A stretch of 5,345 nt of DNA, from positions 1-5,345 of the forward strand of contig CALBVQ010000025.1 of assembly GCA_937969485.1 (NCBI GenBank), in the 5' to 3' direction. The position numbers and the translations under genes were made by a program. This document shows, in pieces, positions 5,320 to 5,345 of this stretch (within the stretch, counting starts at the first letter, position 1; each line of letters starts with the position of its first letter). The notes under the pieces were generated by a model. The model was given only the letters and a program-made list of their open reading frames with translations. It had not been told where the DNA came from and made no database searches. This DNA comes from an uncultured Saprospiraceae bacterium (GTDB taxonomy: Bacteria; Bacteroidota; Bacteroidia; Chitinophagales; Saprospiraceae).

Positions 5320-5345
5320 TGAAAAAAAAGTTTACTTGCGCATAT

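Overview
The window looks like accessory DNA from a member of the Bacteroidota, perhaps a marine Cytophagales-type organism, though the genus cannot be read from the sequence. The evidence is low GC content, protein starts without Shine-Dalgarno motifs, a Bacteroidota-type -7 box (TACATTTG, matching TAnnTTTG) ahead of the tRNAs, tRNA genes without an encoded CCA end, and a gene remnant resembling the CHC2 zinc-finger primases of Bacteroidota mobile elements.

Region by region: 1-577 has no gene I can support and carries one arm of a ~117 bp imperfect repeat. The minus strand from 3973 down to 578 holds two co-directional genes. The first-transcribed gene (3973-1568) encodes an 801-residue, signal-peptide-less, multi-catalytic peptidoglycan hydrolase: a pesticin/T4-lysozyme-like muramidase, an M15C-type L,D-endopeptidase, three SH3b wall-binding repeats and a C-terminal CHAP-like cysteine amidase/peptidase. 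The second (1489-578), 78 bp downstream, encodes a 303-residue predicted lipoprotein with an NTF2-like-looking half and a beta-rich half. At 4302-4420 the ~117 bp repeat occurs again in inverted orientation, so the pair is bracketed by an imperfect inverted repeat.

The right part (plus strand) is a tRNA block: tRNA-Asp(GTC), a partial second copy of the tRNA-Asp 3' end with its terminator, and tRNA-Thr(TGT), each followed by a hairpin and T-run. Between the two Asp 3' ends sits a compact multi-hairpin segment. To the right is a truncated CHC2-type primase gene on the minus strand. Its frame runs into a sequence with repeated TTTCAGC motifs that resembles an IS21-family end.

Working model (inference): the hydrolase and lipoprotein are a wall-lytic effector and a candidate periplasmic protector. 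The effector has three lytic domains but no Sec signal, and its N-terminus is rich in Q, A and S and leads into a Pro-Pro motif. That suggests loading into a contractile injection system (eCIS or T6SS) encoded elsewhere. The flanking repeats, tRNA duplication and IS/primase debris mark this as a recombinationally active site.
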